A stretch of 64,000 nt of DNA from Actinomycetes bacterium (lineage in GTDB: Bacteria; Actinomycetota; Acidimicrobiia; Acidimicrobiales; Ilumatobacteraceae), in assembly GCA_025358125.1 (NCBI GenBank), contig JANYKS010000099.1:1-64000 (forward strand). Direction: 5' to 3'. Both the position numbers and the translations under genes were made by a program. Below, in pieces: positions 16,651 to 25,492 of this stretch (the stretch's first letter is position 1; each line of letters opens with the position of its first letter). The notes below the pieces were generated by a model that worked only from the letters and a program-made list of their open reading frames with translations, was not told the DNA's origin and did not search any database.

Positions 16651-18217
16651 TCATCGGCCGCGCTGGGGGGCGGGCACCGACTCCTTGGGCCAGTATTTGT
16701 CGCGCAGTTGGCGTTTGAGCAGCTTGCCGGTCGGCAGGCGGGGTAGTTCGTCAACGAAGTCAACCGAGACCGGGCATTTGTAGTGGGCGAGACGCATCCG
16801 GCAGTGGTCGATGAGCTCTCGGGCGAGTTCGGGCCCTGCAGCGCCCGGATCGGTGGCGATCACCACCGCTTTGACCTCCTCGCCCAGATCGGCGTTCGGC
16901 ACACCGATCACCGCGACATCGCTGACCGCCGGATGCATCGTGAGCTCGTTCTCGACCTCTTGCGGATAGATGTTCACCCCTCCGGGAGATGATCATGTGC
17001 GAGGCCCGGTCGGTGAGGTACAGGTACCCGTCGTGGTCGACGTAACCGATATCGCCGAGCGAGCTCCAGCCCCGGTCGTTGTAGGCGTTCGACGTCTTCA
17101 CCGGATCGTTGTGATATTCGAACCGGAGGTCGGAGTCGAACCAGATCTGGCCGGCCTCACCGGTGGGGAGTTCCCTGCCGTCGTCATCGCAGATGTGGAG
17201 CGCGCCGAGAATCGCCACCCCGACGGATCCCGGGTGGGCGAGCCACTGTTCGGTTCCGATCGCGCAGAACCCGTTGCCCTCACTTCCGGCGTAGTACTCG
17301 TTGATGATCGGCCCCCACCAGTCGAGCATCTTGCGCTTCACCTCGATCGAACACGGCGCCGCCGCATGAACGACCATCTGCAGGCTCGACAAATCGTGCG
17401 CCGAGCGTTCGTCTTGGCCCAGCTTGAGCATCCGCACGAAATGGGTCGGCACGAACTGGGCGTGGGTGACCCGGTGCTGATCGATCAGTTCGAGGCAGCG
17501 CTTCGGGTCGAACTTCTCCATCAACACGACGGTGGCGCCGAGCCGTTGAGCAGCCGTCGACCAGCCGAGCGGCGCCGCGTGGTAGAGCGGCGCCGGGCAC
17601 AGGTACACGGTCGCGTGCGAGAAGCCGTACATCTGCTGGATCAGCGCGATCAGGTTGCCGCCGCCGGCACCGAAGGGTTGGGGCTGAATCACCGGTTTGA
17701 TTCCCTTGGGCCGGCCGGTGGTACCCGAGGAGTAGAACATGAAAGAGCCCTCGACCTCGTCGTCGAAGCGCTCGGCCGGGTACTTCGCGATTTCGTCCTC
17801 GTAGCTGTCGTACCCGTCGGTCGTGCCGTCCATCATCAGGCGGATGCCGACCTTGGCGAGGTGTGGCTCCAATTCGCCGGCGATGTCGGCCAGTGCCATG
17901 GATGTGAACAACGCTGTGGCGCCACAGTCCCGAACGATGTAGCCGGCCTCTTCGGCCTTGAGATGCCAGTTGATCGGCGTGGTGTACAGACCAGCGCGCT
18001 GCGCGCCCCAGAACACCTCGAAGTAGCGGGGGTGGTTCTCGAGCATCACCCCGATGTGGTCACCCGGCTGTAGACCCGCAGCCCGCAAGAGCCGTGCAAC
18101 TCGCTTGGATCGTTCGTCGAGTTCGCGATAGGTCACGGTGGCGCCGCTCTCGGCCATGATCACCGCAGGGCGCTCACCTCGGCTGTCGACGTGTGCCCCC
18201 GGCTCGAAGATCGTCAT
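16651..18217 (-). pseudogene. AMP-dependent acyl-CoA synthetase, frameshifted near its C-terminus
   Basis: From ATG 18217 (MTIFEPGAHVDSRGERPAV, behind GGGGGAACG) it reads as a full FadD-like ligase with FYSSGTTGRPKGIKP and a hinge LTDRASHMIIS, then loses frame. The next residues should be GGVNIYPQEVENEL, which appear in another frame ending at 16651 (TGKLLKRQLRDKYW). The cause is one extra G within GGG at 16984-16986. Without the C-terminal domain the adenylating lysine is lost. It may be a real mutation or an assembly error. A degenerate operator lies about 110 bases upstream. Confidence 0.8.
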
Positions 18218-18325
18218 CGTTCCCCCGGTACGGTCGGCTGGCTTCGGCCGATCCGATGCCAGGCTCCGTGTCAAACTACCTGATCGACCGAAAGGGCGGG
18301 CGAAGCGCCTTTCCAATGGGGTCTG

Positions 18326-18341
18326 TCGACGTCAGGGTCAA
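18326..18341. promoter_or_regulatory. Degenerate YTGAC-N6-GTCAR site
   Basis: TCGAC-GTCAGG-GTCAA, one mismatch from the palindrome repeated in 21.5-54.3 kb. It lies between the divergent ligase (18217) and phosphatase (18401) genes. Confidence 0.35.
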
Positions 18342-18400
18342 CTACGCTGGCCCATCGATATGAGCGCCATAGTGTGCAACGGATACCGAGCACCCGAGTC

Positions 18401-18907
18401 GTGAGTTCGATTCTGTTCCTCTGCACCGGCAATGCGGCACGATCAGTGATGGCCGGGGTGGCACTGGCGCACCGCCGACCAGACCTGAGCGTGGAGACGG
18501 CGGGCACCCTGACCGTCGACGGTATGCCGATCAGTTGGCGAACCCGCGCCGCGCTCGACGACGTGGGTTTGCCATGGCCCAAGCATGCGAGCAGGCAGGC
18601 TGGGCGGGCCGAACTGCATACGGCGGACTTGGTGGTGGCTCTTGCTCCCGAACATGTGCAGTGGGTCCGTCGAGAGCACCCCGGAGTGAGCGCGCGGACA
18701 GCGACGCTCATCCGCCTGACAACGGACCTGGCGCCGCCGACGGCGACGGCCCCACTCTCGCAACGGGTCGATGCCCTCGGGCTCGAGTCGGTCGACCTCG
18801 GTTCCTGGGAGGAGGTCGTCGATCCTGGTGGTGGCGAGGTGGAGACGTTCATCGAATGCGCGCGCATCGTCGTCGCGCTGGTCGACCGACTGGCTGAATT
18901 GTTATGA
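18401..18907 (+). CDS. Low-molecular-weight protein tyrosine phosphatase family protein
   Basis: 168 residues from GTG 18401. The phosphatase loop CTGNAARS is complete, with C8 and R14 of the CX5R signature, and a late VDPGGGE segment may supply the general-acid Asp. The family includes tyrosine phosphatases and arsenate reductases; the short loop sequence does not separate them. It stands alone between a divergent ligase and a convergent SnoaL-like gene. Confidence 0.75.
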   Translation: MSSILFLCTGNAARSVMAGVALAHRRPDLSVETAGTLTVDGMPISWRTRAALDDVGLPWPKHASRQAGRAELHTADLVVALAPEHVQWVRREHPGVSARTATLIRLTTDLAPPTATAPLSQRVDALGLESVDLGSWEEVVDPGGGEVETFIECARIVVALVDRLAELL

Positions 18908-18911
18908 CGGC

Positions 18912-19301
18912 TCAGGCTCTCAGCACGGCGGTCTGCTCCGAGTCGAGGTATTCCTCGACCCGGTTCACGAGTCCAAGGTCGTCGAGGGTCACGACCACGC
19001 ACGAGTGGACGCGCAGCGCGCCGCGTGGGGCAGTGCCCGTCATGATCGTCTGTGACACGAACCCGGTGGGTGTGGCGAGCAGGGCAACGTCGGTCCACGC
19101 GAGATCCGCCACAGTGCGGTGCAGCCAGGCAACGGTGCGCACGCTCTGGTCGGTCGTGACTTCGACCTCGTCGAAGTTGTGCCATGTCACCGCGCCCGGC
19201 GCGCACAGCGCACGGTACGCGTCGCCGTCGTTCGTGCGGCTCGCCGCTGCGAATCGGGCGGCGACTGCCAGCTTGTCGTCATCTGAAAGTGAAGTGGTCA
19301 T
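18912..19301 (-). CDS. SnoaL/NTF2-like protein
   Basis: 129 residues with the cone-shaped alpha+beta pattern of the NTF2/SnoaL family: an N-terminal helix DDKLAVAARFAAASRTNDGDAYRALCAPGAV, then WHNFDEVEV and a C-terminal strand RVEEYLDSEQ. Members are small isomerases, cyclases or binding proteins. It is divergent from the LLM gene at 19352. The role is unknown. Confidence 0.65.
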   Translation of the reverse strand: MTTSLSDDDKLAVAARFAAASRTNDGDAYRALCAPGAVTWHNFDEVEVTTDQSVRTVAWLHRTVADLAWTDVALLATPTGFVSQTIMTGTAPRGALRVHSCVVVTLDDLGLVNRVEEYLDSEQTAVLRA

Positions 19302-19351
19302 GAATGCTCAACGTGTCACATGGAAGGTCTGATGATGAAGTTGGCCGGATC

Positions 19352-20269
19352 ATGAAGTTCGCAGTTCAACACGGCATCGGTGATTCGCGATGGGTGCCCG
19401 ACATCATCACGCCACGCGAGGTCCGCCGGTTCGCGCAAACAGCGGAACGGGTCGGCTTCGATGCCATCGCGTTCACCGATCATCCGGCCCCGTCGAACCG
19501 GTGGGTGGAGTCCGGCGGTGAAGGCGCGGTCGATCTGTTCACGTCGCTCGGTTTCTGCGCAGCAGTCACCTCGACCGTTCGACTGATGACCTATGTGCTG
19601 CTGCCCACCTATCGCAATCCGTTCGTGACCGCACACCAGGTAGCAACGCTGGACCATCTGAGCGACGGACGAGTCATCGTAGGGATGGGTACGGGCTACC
19701 TGAAGTCCGAGTTCCACGCGCTCGGGGTCGACCCGGACAATCGTCGAGATCGGTTCGAGGAGGCGATGGTGATCGCCAAGCAGGTGTGGGCCGGCGACGA
19801 CGTCTTCCACGAAGGTCACGGGTTCTCCGCGCGCGGCGTACGGTCGGCGCCTTCGGCTCTGCAGCACCCGCATCCGCCGCTGTGGCTCCACGGCAACACC
19901 GATTGGGCGCTGAACTGGGTCGTTCGCAACGGTCAGGGCTGGATCGGGATGATCATCGACGAGCAGCGGATCAAGACCCTTCGCACCCGGGCGATACCGA
20001 CCGTCGATGCTTTCGCAGCACGGGTCGGCGACGTCCGGGTCGCCTGCGAGCGGCACGGTCGCGACCCCGCAACGATCGAGATCGTCAACACCGGCATCTG
20101 GCGGATGCTCGACATCCGGGCCGGTCTCGACGCCGAGCGGATGCGCGACGACGTCGGCCGGCTGGCGGAGGTCGGTGTCGACTGGATCGCGTTCAACATC
20201 TGCGGCAACGATCCCGATGCTTCGATCGAGACGGTCGAGTGGTTCGCGAGCGAGATCATCGCCCGCTGA
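19352..20269 (+). CDS. LLM-class F420-dependent oxidoreductase
   Basis: 305 residues from ATG 19352 (MKFAVQHGIGD). Family signatures are FDAIAFTDHPAPSNRW, LDHLSDGRVIVGMGTGYLKSEF and GVDWIAFNICG. It resembles F420-dependent reductases such as those grouped with glucose-6-phosphate dehydrogenase and LLM proteins of lipid clusters. Upstream in-frame codons back to 19304 are not conserved in style, so the shorter start is preferred. Confidence 0.8.
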   Translation: MKFAVQHGIGDSRWVPDIITPREVRRFAQTAERVGFDAIAFTDHPAPSNRWVESGGEGAVDLFTSLGFCAAVTSTVRLMTYVLLPTYRNPFVTAHQVATLDHLSDGRVIVGMGTGYLKSEFHALGVDPDNRRDRFEEAMVIAKQVWAGDDVFHEGHGFSARGVRSAPSALQHPHPPLWLHGNTDWALNWVVRNGQGWIGMIIDEQRIKTLRTRAIPTVDAFAARVGDVRVACERHGRDPATIEIVNTGIWRMLDIRAGLDAERMRDDVGRLAEVGVDWIAFNICGNDPDASIETVEWFASEIIAR

Positions 20270-20270
20270 C

Positions 20271-20286
20271 CGCCCGTTTTCGGGCG
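20271..20286. terminator. Hairpin between convergent genes
   Basis: CGCCCG-TTTT-CGGGCG is a perfect 6-bp stem with a 4-base loop, immediately after the LLM stop and 10 bases from the end of the convergent amidohydrolase. It could serve both strands. No long U-tract follows. Confidence 0.5.
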
Positions 20287-20296
20287 CGCTTCAGAG

Positions 20297-21508
20297 TCAG
20301 TAACCCGTCAGGGCCAGCTGATTGTCACGGAGCGCCTTGCGCATGTCGGCCTCGCCGAGTTCGACGAAATCGCCGATCCACTTGCGGGGCGACGACAAAC
20401 CCTCGGGATGCGGCCAGTCCGAGCCGAGCAAGATCCGGTCGGCGCCGTGGATGTCGCGCAGGCGGGTTATGTTGTCTTCGTAGAAGGGTGCGACCCAGAC
20501 ATGCTGGCGGAACGACTCGACCGGATCCTGGCCGAACAGTTGGGGGGTCTTGCCGTAGGCAACCTTGAGCCGACGGTGCAGCTCGGGCACCCAGGCGGCG
20601 CCGAGTTCCAACGTGGCGACCTTGAGCTTCGGGTGGCGGTCGAACAAACCGTGGCAGATCATCGCTGCCATCATGTCGAAGATCGGACGCTCGATGCCGA
20701 CGGACAGCACTTCGGTGAGCGGCGTGCTCTTCAGGCCGGTGTACTTCGTGGTTTCGCCCCAGTCGGCCAGGTATTTGGTGTACCCGGCGTCGCCGGCATG
20801 GATGGCGACCACCACGCCGGCCTCCGCGAGTTTGGCCCAGATGCGGTCGAATTTCGCATCGGCTGGCGAGGGCGGGCGTCCGTAGGGGTTGCCGACGGGG
20901 CCGGCGCGCATGATCACCATGCGAGTGCCGATCTCGAGCACACGGTCGACTTCTGCCTCGGCGGCCGCCGCGTCGATCAGGGAAATCATCGGACCGGTCA
21001 TGATTCGCCCGTCGCGGTCGTAGCCCCAGTCATCGTCGAGCCAACGGTTGTAGGCGGTGAAGATCGCCATCGCGGACTCGGGATCTTCCTGCAGCATCTC
21101 CTCGATCCCGAGCCCAAGGCTCGGGATCAACCAGGCGAGCTGCACGCGTTGTTCGTCGAGGCGGGCAATGCGGGCATCGCGATTCTGATATTCCGGCTGG
21201 ATCGGCTGCATCTGGACGATGTCGCGCAGCTCCTTGCCGGCGTGGTTCTCTGCCCGGAAGTACACCTCGAGCGATCCAGGAGCCCCGACAGGGTTGTAGG
21301 TCGGGTTGGGGACGACGGTCAGCTGCCTGCCGTGGATGAGCAGCGACACCCGGTTGTCGATCTGCATCCACTTGACGACGCTGTGGTAGCGCTTGTCGAG
21401 GTGGCGGGTCAGACAGTCCCGTGCCTCGTAGTAATGCTGATCAGCGTCGCACAGCGCGAAATCGACATCCGGCTCGGTGCTGGGCTGCGTTGTTTCGATG
21501 GTGGTCAC
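20297..21508 (-). CDS. Amidohydrolase-2 family protein
   Basis: 403 residues in the ACMSD/amidohydrolase-2 family: an N-terminal DADQHYYE in place of the usual DxHxH, AWLIPSLGLGIEEML, VVVAIHAGDAG (a metal-ligand His), and GADRILLGSDWPHPEGLSSP with the catalytic Asp. Such enzymes are metal-dependent decarboxylases, hydratases or hydrolases. GTG 21508 has GGAGG upstream. An exact palindrome lies 34 bases before the start, so it is a member of the inferred regulon. Confidence 0.8.
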   Translation of the reverse strand: MTTIETTQPSTEPDVDFALCDADQHYYEARDCLTRHLDKRYHSVVKWMQIDNRVSLLIHGRQLTVVPNPTYNPVGAPGSLEVYFRAENHAGKELRDIVQMQPIQPEYQNRDARIARLDEQRVQLAWLIPSLGLGIEEMLQEDPESAMAIFTAYNRWLDDDWGYDRDGRIMTGPMISLIDAAAAEAEVDRVLEIGTRMVIMRAGPVGNPYGRPPSPADAKFDRIWAKLAEAGVVVAIHAGDAGYTKYLADWGETTKYTGLKSTPLTEVLSVGIERPIFDMMAAMICHGLFDRHPKLKVATLELGAAWVPELHRRLKVAYGKTPQLFGQDPVESFRQHVWVAPFYEDNITRLRDIHGADRILLGSDWPHPEGLSSPRKWIGDFVELGEADMRKALRDNQLALTGY

Positions 21509-21542
21509 GGGCGGTCCTCCTGCATTCCACGAAATACACTAC

Positions 21543-21558
21543 TTGACGCTACCGTCAG
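21543..21558. promoter_or_regulatory. Operator-like palindrome TTGAC-GCTACC-GTCAG
   Basis: First exact TGAC-N6-GTCA site of the series, 34 bases upstream of the amidohydrolase start on the minus strand. Confidence 0.75.
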
Positions 21559-21599
21559 ATCCATGCGGTGTCGAACCTGCTTCCACCCATCCCCGACCC

Positions 21600-22346
21600 C
21601 TACGTACCGGGCGCTCGGCGCCCGATGAACACTTGCGCCGCCCGAGGGTAGGCGAGCCGGTCGGGCCGGAACAGGTCGTGGCCGGCCCCTGGGATCACGA
21701 CCACCTCCACGCTGGGGATGCGGTCGCGGTACTCCTGCACGGCCTCGGGAGCCAGGAGACATCCCGCCTCCGTGCCTGTCGCGACCAGGACGGGCAGCCC
21801 CGTGGCCGCGAGCTCACCGCACAGGTCGCGATGATTCGACAGCCGGAACAGCTCGGGTAGGACGTGAGCTGCGATCCGCTCCGACATCGGCCTGCCGCGG
21901 AATCGAGTCGACATCACCTGCTCGGCGACGGACGGTTCGAGAGCGTGCTCGCGAGCCCAGTAGTCGCCGATGGAAACGCTGGCCACACGCGACGGGTCTG
22001 CAAGAACGAGATCGAGGCCCCAGGTGGTACCGCGCGAGAACGTCATCAGGTGGAACCGGTCGAGGCCTTCCTCTTCGAGCACTGCTCGTAGGTCGCGAGC
22101 GTGGTCGGCGGATGTGTACCCGGTGGCCGGTGCCTCGCTGCCGCCGCGCCCGCGGACCTCGACCACCAGCAACCGACGGGGACCGAAGAACTGCAGCACG
22201 TCGATGTACTCGTCCGCGAAGTCCGTGAAGCCGGGTGACAAAAGGATCGGCAGCCCGCTGGGGTGTTCGGGCGAGTTGTCGAGATAACGGATTCGCACAC
22301 CACTGCGAACGGTGAACCGTTCGACCGTGGACGTCGTGTCGGGCAT
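21600..22346 (-). CDS. Alpha/beta hydrolase
   Basis: 248 residues, alpha/beta-hydrolase fold: ILLSPGFTDFADEY (oxyanion region), RGRGGSEAPATGY, the nucleophile elbow TFSRGTTW with the serine at about residue 104, and a late GAGHDLF with the catalytic His. It probably hydrolyses a ring, ester or thioester. It is the last gene of a four-gene minus-strand run (25390 to 21600) of VOC protein, aldo/keto reductase, acyl-CoA dehydrogenase and hydrolase. Confidence 0.8.
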   Translation of the reverse strand: MPDTTSTVERFTVRSGVRIRYLDNSPEHPSGLPILLSPGFTDFADEYIDVLQFFGPRRLLVVEVRGRGGSEAPATGYTSADHARDLRAVLEEEGLDRFHLMTFSRGTTWGLDLVLADPSRVASVSIGDYWAREHALEPSVAEQVMSTRFRGRPMSERIAAHVLPELFRLSNHRDLCGELAATGLPVLVATGTEAGCLLAPEAVQEYRDRIPSVEVVVIPGAGHDLFRPDRLAYPRAAQVFIGRRAPGT

Positions 22347-22380
22347 GGCTCAGCCGATCTCGGAGATCAACGTGGCGTCC

Positions 22381-23532
22381 TCAACGCGGTTCCCGGGGCA
22401 GCCCGAGGTTGCGTTCCCCGAGAATGTTCTTCATCACCTCGGTCGTGCCGCCGGCAATCGTCGAAGCGCGACTGGTCAGCAGCCGATGTGCAGCCTCAGA
22501 GGCAATGCCGGCGATTGCGTCCATGCCTGCGAGGTCGGCGCCGACCTCGGCGAACCGCTGCGACAACAGCGAGAAGGCCTGCTTGATGAGCGACGATGCC
22601 GTTCCTGCGGCCACGGGGTCGTTGATGTTCGCGAGCGCTCGCTCACCCATCCACTGCAGGATGCGGGCGCCCGCGTACACGTCGAGCACCCGGTGGCGCA
22701 GCGATGGCGACGCCCCGGCCACGGCGTCGGAATGGGCCATCTTCATGACATCGTCGACGAGCTTGCCCGCGATGCTGATCACGCCCGCCCGCTCGAATCC
22801 GAGCGTGGCCATGGTGACGCGCCAGCCCTCGTGGAGCGGGCCGAGCAGGGCGCCCGTGGTCACGAAGACGTCCTCGAAGAACAGCTCCGCGAACTCGGCC
22901 TCACCGTTGATCTGTCTGATCGGCCGGCGGGTCAGGCCGGGCGTGTCCATCGGCACGAGCAGGGCAGAGATGCCGGCATGCTTCGGGGCGTCGGGGTCGG
23001 TGCGGGCGAGCACCATGCAGTGGGTCGCGTTGAGACCGATCGAGGTCCACACCTTCTGGCCGTTGATGAGGAAACCGTCGCCGGTGATCTCACCCCGGGT
23101 CCGCAGCCCGGCCAGGTCGCTGCCGGCGTCGGGCTCGCTGAAGCCCTGACACCAGAACTCGTCACCGCTGAGGATCGCCGACAGGTGCACCTTCTGCTCG
23201 TCGGTGCCGAACGTGTTGATCGTTGGCCCCACGTTGTTGGTGCCGAACACCGCAACCCGCTGCGGTGCGTTCACCCTCGCGAACTCGGTGTCGCACGCCA
23301 GAGTGTCGACCACGCCGAGGCCGCGGCCGCCGATCTCGACCGGCCACTGGGGAGCGCCCCAGCCGGCCTTGCCGAGTTCGCGCTGGAAGTCGGCGAGCGC
23401 ATCCCACTCCTTGGTGGCGCCCCAGCGTTCGCGATGGCGCGACATGATGTCCTGCAGGACGGGGCGCAGCTCGGCGGCGTATCGGTTCGGCGGTGCGGGG
23501 TCGGCGTCGGTGGCGGTGGCGGTGATGGTCAT
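22381..23532 (-). CDS. Acyl-CoA dehydrogenase family protein
   Basis: 383 residues with the canonical ACAD middle domain FWCQGFSEPDAGSDLAGLRT and NGQKVWTSIGLNATHC, and a C-terminal ASTIAGGTTEVMKNILGERNLGLPR. It lies 27 bases downstream of the aldo/keto reductase and 34 upstream of the hydrolase, in the same operon. It would oxidise an acyl-CoA and pass electrons to ETF. The substrate is unknown. Confidence 0.85.
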   Translation of the reverse strand: MTITATATDADPAPPNRYAAELRPVLQDIMSRHRERWGATKEWDALADFQRELGKAGWGAPQWPVEIGGRGLGVVDTLACDTEFARVNAPQRVAVFGTNNVGPTINTFGTDEQKVHLSAILSGDEFWCQGFSEPDAGSDLAGLRTRGEITGDGFLINGQKVWTSIGLNATHCMVLARTDPDAPKHAGISALLVPMDTPGLTRRPIRQINGEAEFAELFFEDVFVTTGALLGPLHEGWRVTMATLGFERAGVISIAGKLVDDVMKMAHSDAVAGASPSLRHRVLDVYAGARILQWMGERALANINDPVAAGTASSLIKQAFSLLSQRFAEVGADLAGMDAIAGIASEAAHRLLTSRASTIAGGTTEVMKNILGERNLGLPREPR

Positions 23533-23559
23533 GGGGGAGTCCTCGTCGAAGATGTCGTG

Positions 23560-24441
23560 TCAGGTGCCTGCGGACTCGTCGATCCGGGCGATGTCGGATT
23601 CGTCGAGCGCGAGCCAGGCGGCGTCGATGTTCTCGTCTGCGTGGGGGGTCCTGGACGTACCCGGGATCGGGATCACGTTGGGGGAACGGTGGAGAAGCCA
23701 TTGCAGTGCGACCTGTTGGGCCAAGACGCCGTGCGCGGCTGCGATGTCGGACATCGTTGTGCCGACTCGCCGGTTCGTGAGCATGATCGGCGCCCACGGA
23801 AGGAACGCGATCCCCTGGTCGCGGCACGCGTCGATCACCGCGTCGCTGCCGCGATCACCCGCGTTGTAGCGGTTCTCGACCGACGCCACCGTGCAGAACT
23901 GCTGCGCGAACGCGAGCTGTTCGGCTGTGATGTTGGAGAGACCGATGTGGCGGACCTTGCCGGCCTGCTGCAATTGGACGAACGCGCCGATCGTGTCTTC
24001 GTAGGGGATCTGCGGATCGGGTGTGTGCACCTGATAGAGGTCGATCACGTCGACCCGCAGCCGGCGCAGGCTCTTGTCGCACTCCTCGCGGATGTGATCC
24101 GGATGACCGAACGGCGGCAAGGTGATGTGCCCCTTCAGGATCTTGGCCGGTTTGTATCCGGCCTTGGTCGTGATGACGAGGTCGCTCGGATAGGGGTGGA
24201 GTGCCTCAGCGATGATCTCCTCCGACTCGCCGTAGCCGTAGATGTTTGCGGTATCGACGAAGTTCACGCCGCGATCGACGACCCGGCGGATCAACCTGCG
24301 GGCCTCGTCGCGATCACGCACGTCCTCGCCGTTGCGCGCACCCGAGATTCGCATCGCACCGAAGCCGAGACGGCGAACCGCGAGATCGCCTCCGATGCTG
24401 AACGTGCCGACGGTGTCGTCGGTGAGGATCCTGTCGTTCAT
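23560..24441 (-). CDS. Aldo/keto reductase
   Basis: 293 residues, AKR TIM barrel with the full catalytic tetrad visible: D63 and Y68 in VDTANIYGYGES, K93 in TTKAG, H139 in LYQVHTPDP. The C-terminal IPIPGTSRTPHADEN binds NADPH. It reduces a carbonyl or oxidises an alcohol. Second gene in the four-gene unit headed by the VOC protein. Confidence 0.85.
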   Translation of the reverse strand: MNDRILTDDTVGTFSIGGDLAVRRLGFGAMRISGARNGEDVRDRDEARRLIRRVVDRGVNFVDTANIYGYGESEEIIAEALHPYPSDLVITTKAGYKPAKILKGHITLPPFGHPDHIREECDKSLRRLRVDVIDLYQVHTPDPQIPYEDTIGAFVQLQQAGKVRHIGLSNITAEQLAFAQQFCTVASVENRYNAGDRGSDAVIDACRDQGIAFLPWAPIMLTNRRVGTTMSDIAAAHGVLAQQVALQWLLHRSPNVIPIPGTSRTPHADENIDAAWLALDESDIARIDESAGT

Positions 24442-24463
24442 GGATCACCTGCTCTCTGGTGCG

Positions 24464-25390
24464 TCACCTGAAGGCTGAGCGGGGTCGCTGTACGAACTCG
24501 TACGGGATACCGTTCGGGTCACTGACGAAGGTGATCCACATGTCGGGCACGGGGGTCCCGCTGAGTTCGACCTCCATCGGGGGCCGGTCGAACGTGACGC
24601 CCGTGCCGGTGAGGTAGTCGAACGAGGCCCGGGTGTCGTCCACCCCGAGGGCCGCGCGGAAGATACCGGCATGGTACGGCTCGGCGTAGTGGCGGCCGTG
24701 CCCAGCGGGGCTGTTCCACTGGTAGAGGCGCAGTTCGAACGGCTCGTCGGGCAGGCCTAGGCGTGCGTACTCGCCGTCGACTTCGCCGGGCGCGCCGACG
24801 AACGCGCCGTCCGTCAGCGCATCGCGCTCGATGAGCTCGAAGCCGAGCATCTCGTAGAAGGGGAGCGAGTCGTCGAGGTTGCCCACCGTGATGCGCAGGT
24901 GGTGCATCTGGGTGGCGTCGGCGTCGAGCGCGGCGTCCTCGACCAATTCGAGGGTGACCTGGCGCGAGTCGAGCAGGGTGGCGTGGCGCTCGTCGTGCGG
25001 GGAGGCGCCGTCGGCCAAGGTGGTGCAGCCCATTCCTTTGAGCCGGGCGACCGCATCGTCAACGGACGGCACGGCGAAGCCGAGCGCCTTGATGCCGATC
25101 TCGAACGGATCGGTTGAGGGCGCGCCGACCGGTGCGGGGTCGATCCAGCCCTGCACTTCGATTGCCGGGCTGGTGCGCGGGCCGCGGCGGTCGTACACGA
25201 AGGAACCAACCGAGCGGACAGCGCGATCGATCCCGAGGATCGCCCCCGACGAATACTCGTCGGTGGTGCGCATGGTGTTCTTCATCTTCAAGCCGTCGAC
25301 GAAGAACGTGGACACCTCGCCGGCGTCGGCGCAGCAGTAGCAGATGTGGAGGAAGCGGCGCGCCGGCCGCTCGATGGAGAGTTCGTTCAT
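24464..25390 (-). CDS. Two-domain VOC (glyoxalase/dioxygenase) family protein
   Basis: 308 residues with two vicinal-oxygen-chelate modules. The first begins RFLHICYCCADAGEVSTFFVDGLKMK; the second begins MHHLRITVGNLDDSLPFYEMLGF near residue 165. VOC proteins of this size are dioxygenases, epimerases or lyases that bind a metal through His/Glu. ATG 25390 lies 15 bases below a degenerate operator and 56 below an exact one shared with the divergent hydratase. It heads the operon to 21600. Confidence 0.75.
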   Translation of the reverse strand: MNELSIERPARRFLHICYCCADAGEVSTFFVDGLKMKNTMRTTDEYSSGAILGIDRAVRSVGSFVYDRRGPRTSPAIEVQGWIDPAPVGAPSTDPFEIGIKALGFAVPSVDDAVARLKGMGCTTLADGASPHDERHATLLDSRQVTLELVEDAALDADATQMHHLRITVGNLDDSLPFYEMLGFELIERDALTDGAFVGAPGEVDGEYARLGLPDEPFELRLYQWNSPAGHGRHYAEPYHAGIFRAALGVDDTRASFDYLTGTGVTFDRPPMEVELSGTPVPDMWITFVSDPNGIPYEFVQRPRSAFR

Positions 25391-25405
25391 GCCGGGGAGT
25401 GTAAC

Positions 25406-25421
25406 TTGACGAATGTGTCGA
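25406..25421. promoter_or_regulatory. Degenerate operator TTGAC-GAATGT-GTCGA
   Basis: One mismatch from the consensus, 15 bases upstream of the VOC gene. Together with the exact site at 25447 it gives a pair with a 41-bp spacing in one divergent promoter region. Confidence 0.5.
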
Positions 25422-25446
25422 GTTCCGAATCAGCCGCGCGACATAC

Positions 25447-25462
25447 TTGACGCTACTGTCAG
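25447..25462. promoter_or_regulatory. Operator-like palindrome TTGAC-GCTACT-GTCAG
   Basis: Exact site 30 bases upstream of the enoyl-CoA hydratase start (25493), in the divergent region with the VOC operon. The spacer GCTACT differs by one base from that at 21543. Confidence 0.75.
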
Positions 25463-25492
25463 ATCAACACGCGAACCCCGGGAGTCCTCCTC

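Noticed and set aside
22312-24471. Plus-strand frame of 719 codons
   Set aside because: It runs across two well-supported minus-strand genes (acyl-CoA dehydrogenase and aldo/keto reductase) and their gap. No domain pattern.
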